The notes beneath the pieces were generated by a model, which was not told where the DNA came from, did not search any database, and worked only from the letters and a program-made list of their open reading frames with translations. A stretch of DNA of 64,000 bases, taken from positions 186,001-250,000 of the forward strand of contig NZ_FNHN01000009.1 of the NCBI RefSeq assembly GCF_900103525.1. The letters run 5' to 3'. Positions 63,474 to 64,000 of this stretch are shown here, piece by piece. This DNA comes from Bacillus sp. OK048. GTDB lineage: Bacteria > Bacillota > Bacilli > Bacillales > Cytobacillaceae. Position 1 is the stretch's first letter. Each line of letters begins with the position of its first letter. A program made the translations under genes and the position numbers.

Positions 63474-64000
63474 CTATTTATTTAATGTATTGATAAAGCG
63501 ATTAAAGGCTTCGCGGTCTTTTAATACCCCGGCATCCTCAAGTACTCTTACAAATTTCTTTCCTAATTCTTCTCGTAAAATTACTTCTGCTTGTTCTGAA
63601 TCAGAAAGAGTGCCATACACTGCTTTTATTTGATTTGCCCATTCTTGATGATATTCTTCTACATGAGTAGATTCATCCAATAGAAACTTCTTAATTTCTG
63701 CAAGTTCATCCAATAGTCTTGGCGGCAGAACAGCAAGCCCCATAACCTCAATTAATCCGATGTTTTCTTTTTTGATATGATGTACATCGGCGTGCGGATG
63801 AAAAATGCCAAGCGGGTGTTCAGCATTTGTCCGATTGTTCCGAAGAACAAGGTCAAGTTCAAAATGGCCATCTCGCTTTCTAGCAATAGGTGTAACCGTG
63901 TTATGTGGTGTTTCTCCAGTAAACGCGAACACATCGGCCAATTCGTCAGAATAGCTCTTCCAGGTTTGCAAAATTTTATCTCCTGCCGCGAGGATAGAAG
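63474..64000 (-). CDS. galT: Galactose-1-phosphate uridylyltransferase, C-terminal part (cut by window edge)
   Basis: At least 175 C-terminal residues of the Firmicute-type GalT, which swaps UMP between UDP-glucose and galactose-1-phosphate. Recognisable are NTVTPIARKRDGHFELDLVLRN, the HPLGIFHPHADVHHIKKENIGLIEVMGLAVLPPRL block and the helical tail. The reading frame stays open to the window end, so the start and the catalytic His-Pro-His region lie outside. The TTG at 63971 is only an internal codon. Upstream of galM on the same strand. Confidence 0.9.
   Translation of the reverse strand, partial: SILAAGDKILQTWKSYSDELADVFAFTGETPHNTVTPIARKRDGHFELDLVLRNNRTNAEHPLGIFHPHADVHHIKKENIGLIEVMGLAVLPPRLLDELAEIKKFLLDESTHVEEYHQEWANQIKAVYGTLSDSEQAEVILREELGKKFVRVLEDAGVLKDREAFNRFINTLNK

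Overview
The window looks like chromosome from a spore-forming, low-GC Bacillaceae bacterium of the Bacillus/Neobacillus type. The evidence is strong AGGAGG-type ribosome sites, frequent TTG/GTG starts, a sigma-54 (SigL) operon with a CcpA (cre) site, DUF1657/DUF421 genes of the kind linked to spores, and gene families typical of Bacillus. This placement is inference from gene content; there is no rRNA, tRNA, prophage, CRISPR array or intact insertion sequence. The window starts in intergenic DNA and ends inside galT.

Layout. 0.3-9 kb: an AmhX-like amidohydrolase, a DinB-fold protein, an unknown membrane protein, a TetR-controlled ABC-2 exporter on the minus strand, and a TetR plus MMPL exporter on the plus strand. 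9-11 kb: an orphan sporulation-kinase-like histidine kinase followed by a 276-bp MITE. 11-17.8 kb: a ketone-body locus (CoA-transferase A and B, thiolase, GntP-type permease, 3-hydroxybutyrate dehydrogenase, sigma-54 activator) with two recognisable -24/-12 promoters and a near-perfect cre site just after the second. 18-33.6 kb: a polysaccharide-utilisation locus built like B. subtilis yes (DUF624, lipoprotein binding protein, YesM/YesN two-component pair, two permeases) that leads into four cytosolic carbohydrate enzymes: heparinase II/III-like lyase, GH88 unsaturated glucuronyl hydrolase, DUF2264 protein and LacZ-type GH2.

33.7-46 kb: housekeeping and accessory singletons (NRDE protein, small DUF3934-like protein, M20 carbamoylase, DUF1657-DUF421-DUF1657 cluster, AraC regulator with a GH3 glycosidase, YciI protein, a membrane protein fused to a PstS-like binding domain, Gfo/Idh/MocA oxidoreductase) and two gene remnants. 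46-50.8 kb: a complete polar amino-acid ABC importer and an MFS transporter. 50.8-64 kb: AraC/GyrI regulator, TraB-family protein, histidine phosphatase, a GntR-ABC operon, a SWIM/SNF2 helicase, a ROK regulator and the galT-galM genes.

The most unusual layer is intergenic. Several unrelated short-repeat families sit between genes: two copies of one MITE (one has a 9-bp target duplication and has rewritten the last codons of the ROK gene), a 52-bp tandem array of about 12 units, a second 52-bp hairpin array, a 51-bp array, a 112-bp tandem repeat carrying TAATCAAACG palindromes that recur 31 kb away, five 9-bp boxes spaced exactly 21 bp apart, and a REP-like GGTGCCTGTCACC element at four sites. 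Start codons were moved from the longest open frame wherever a ribosome site clearly pointed to an internal start.
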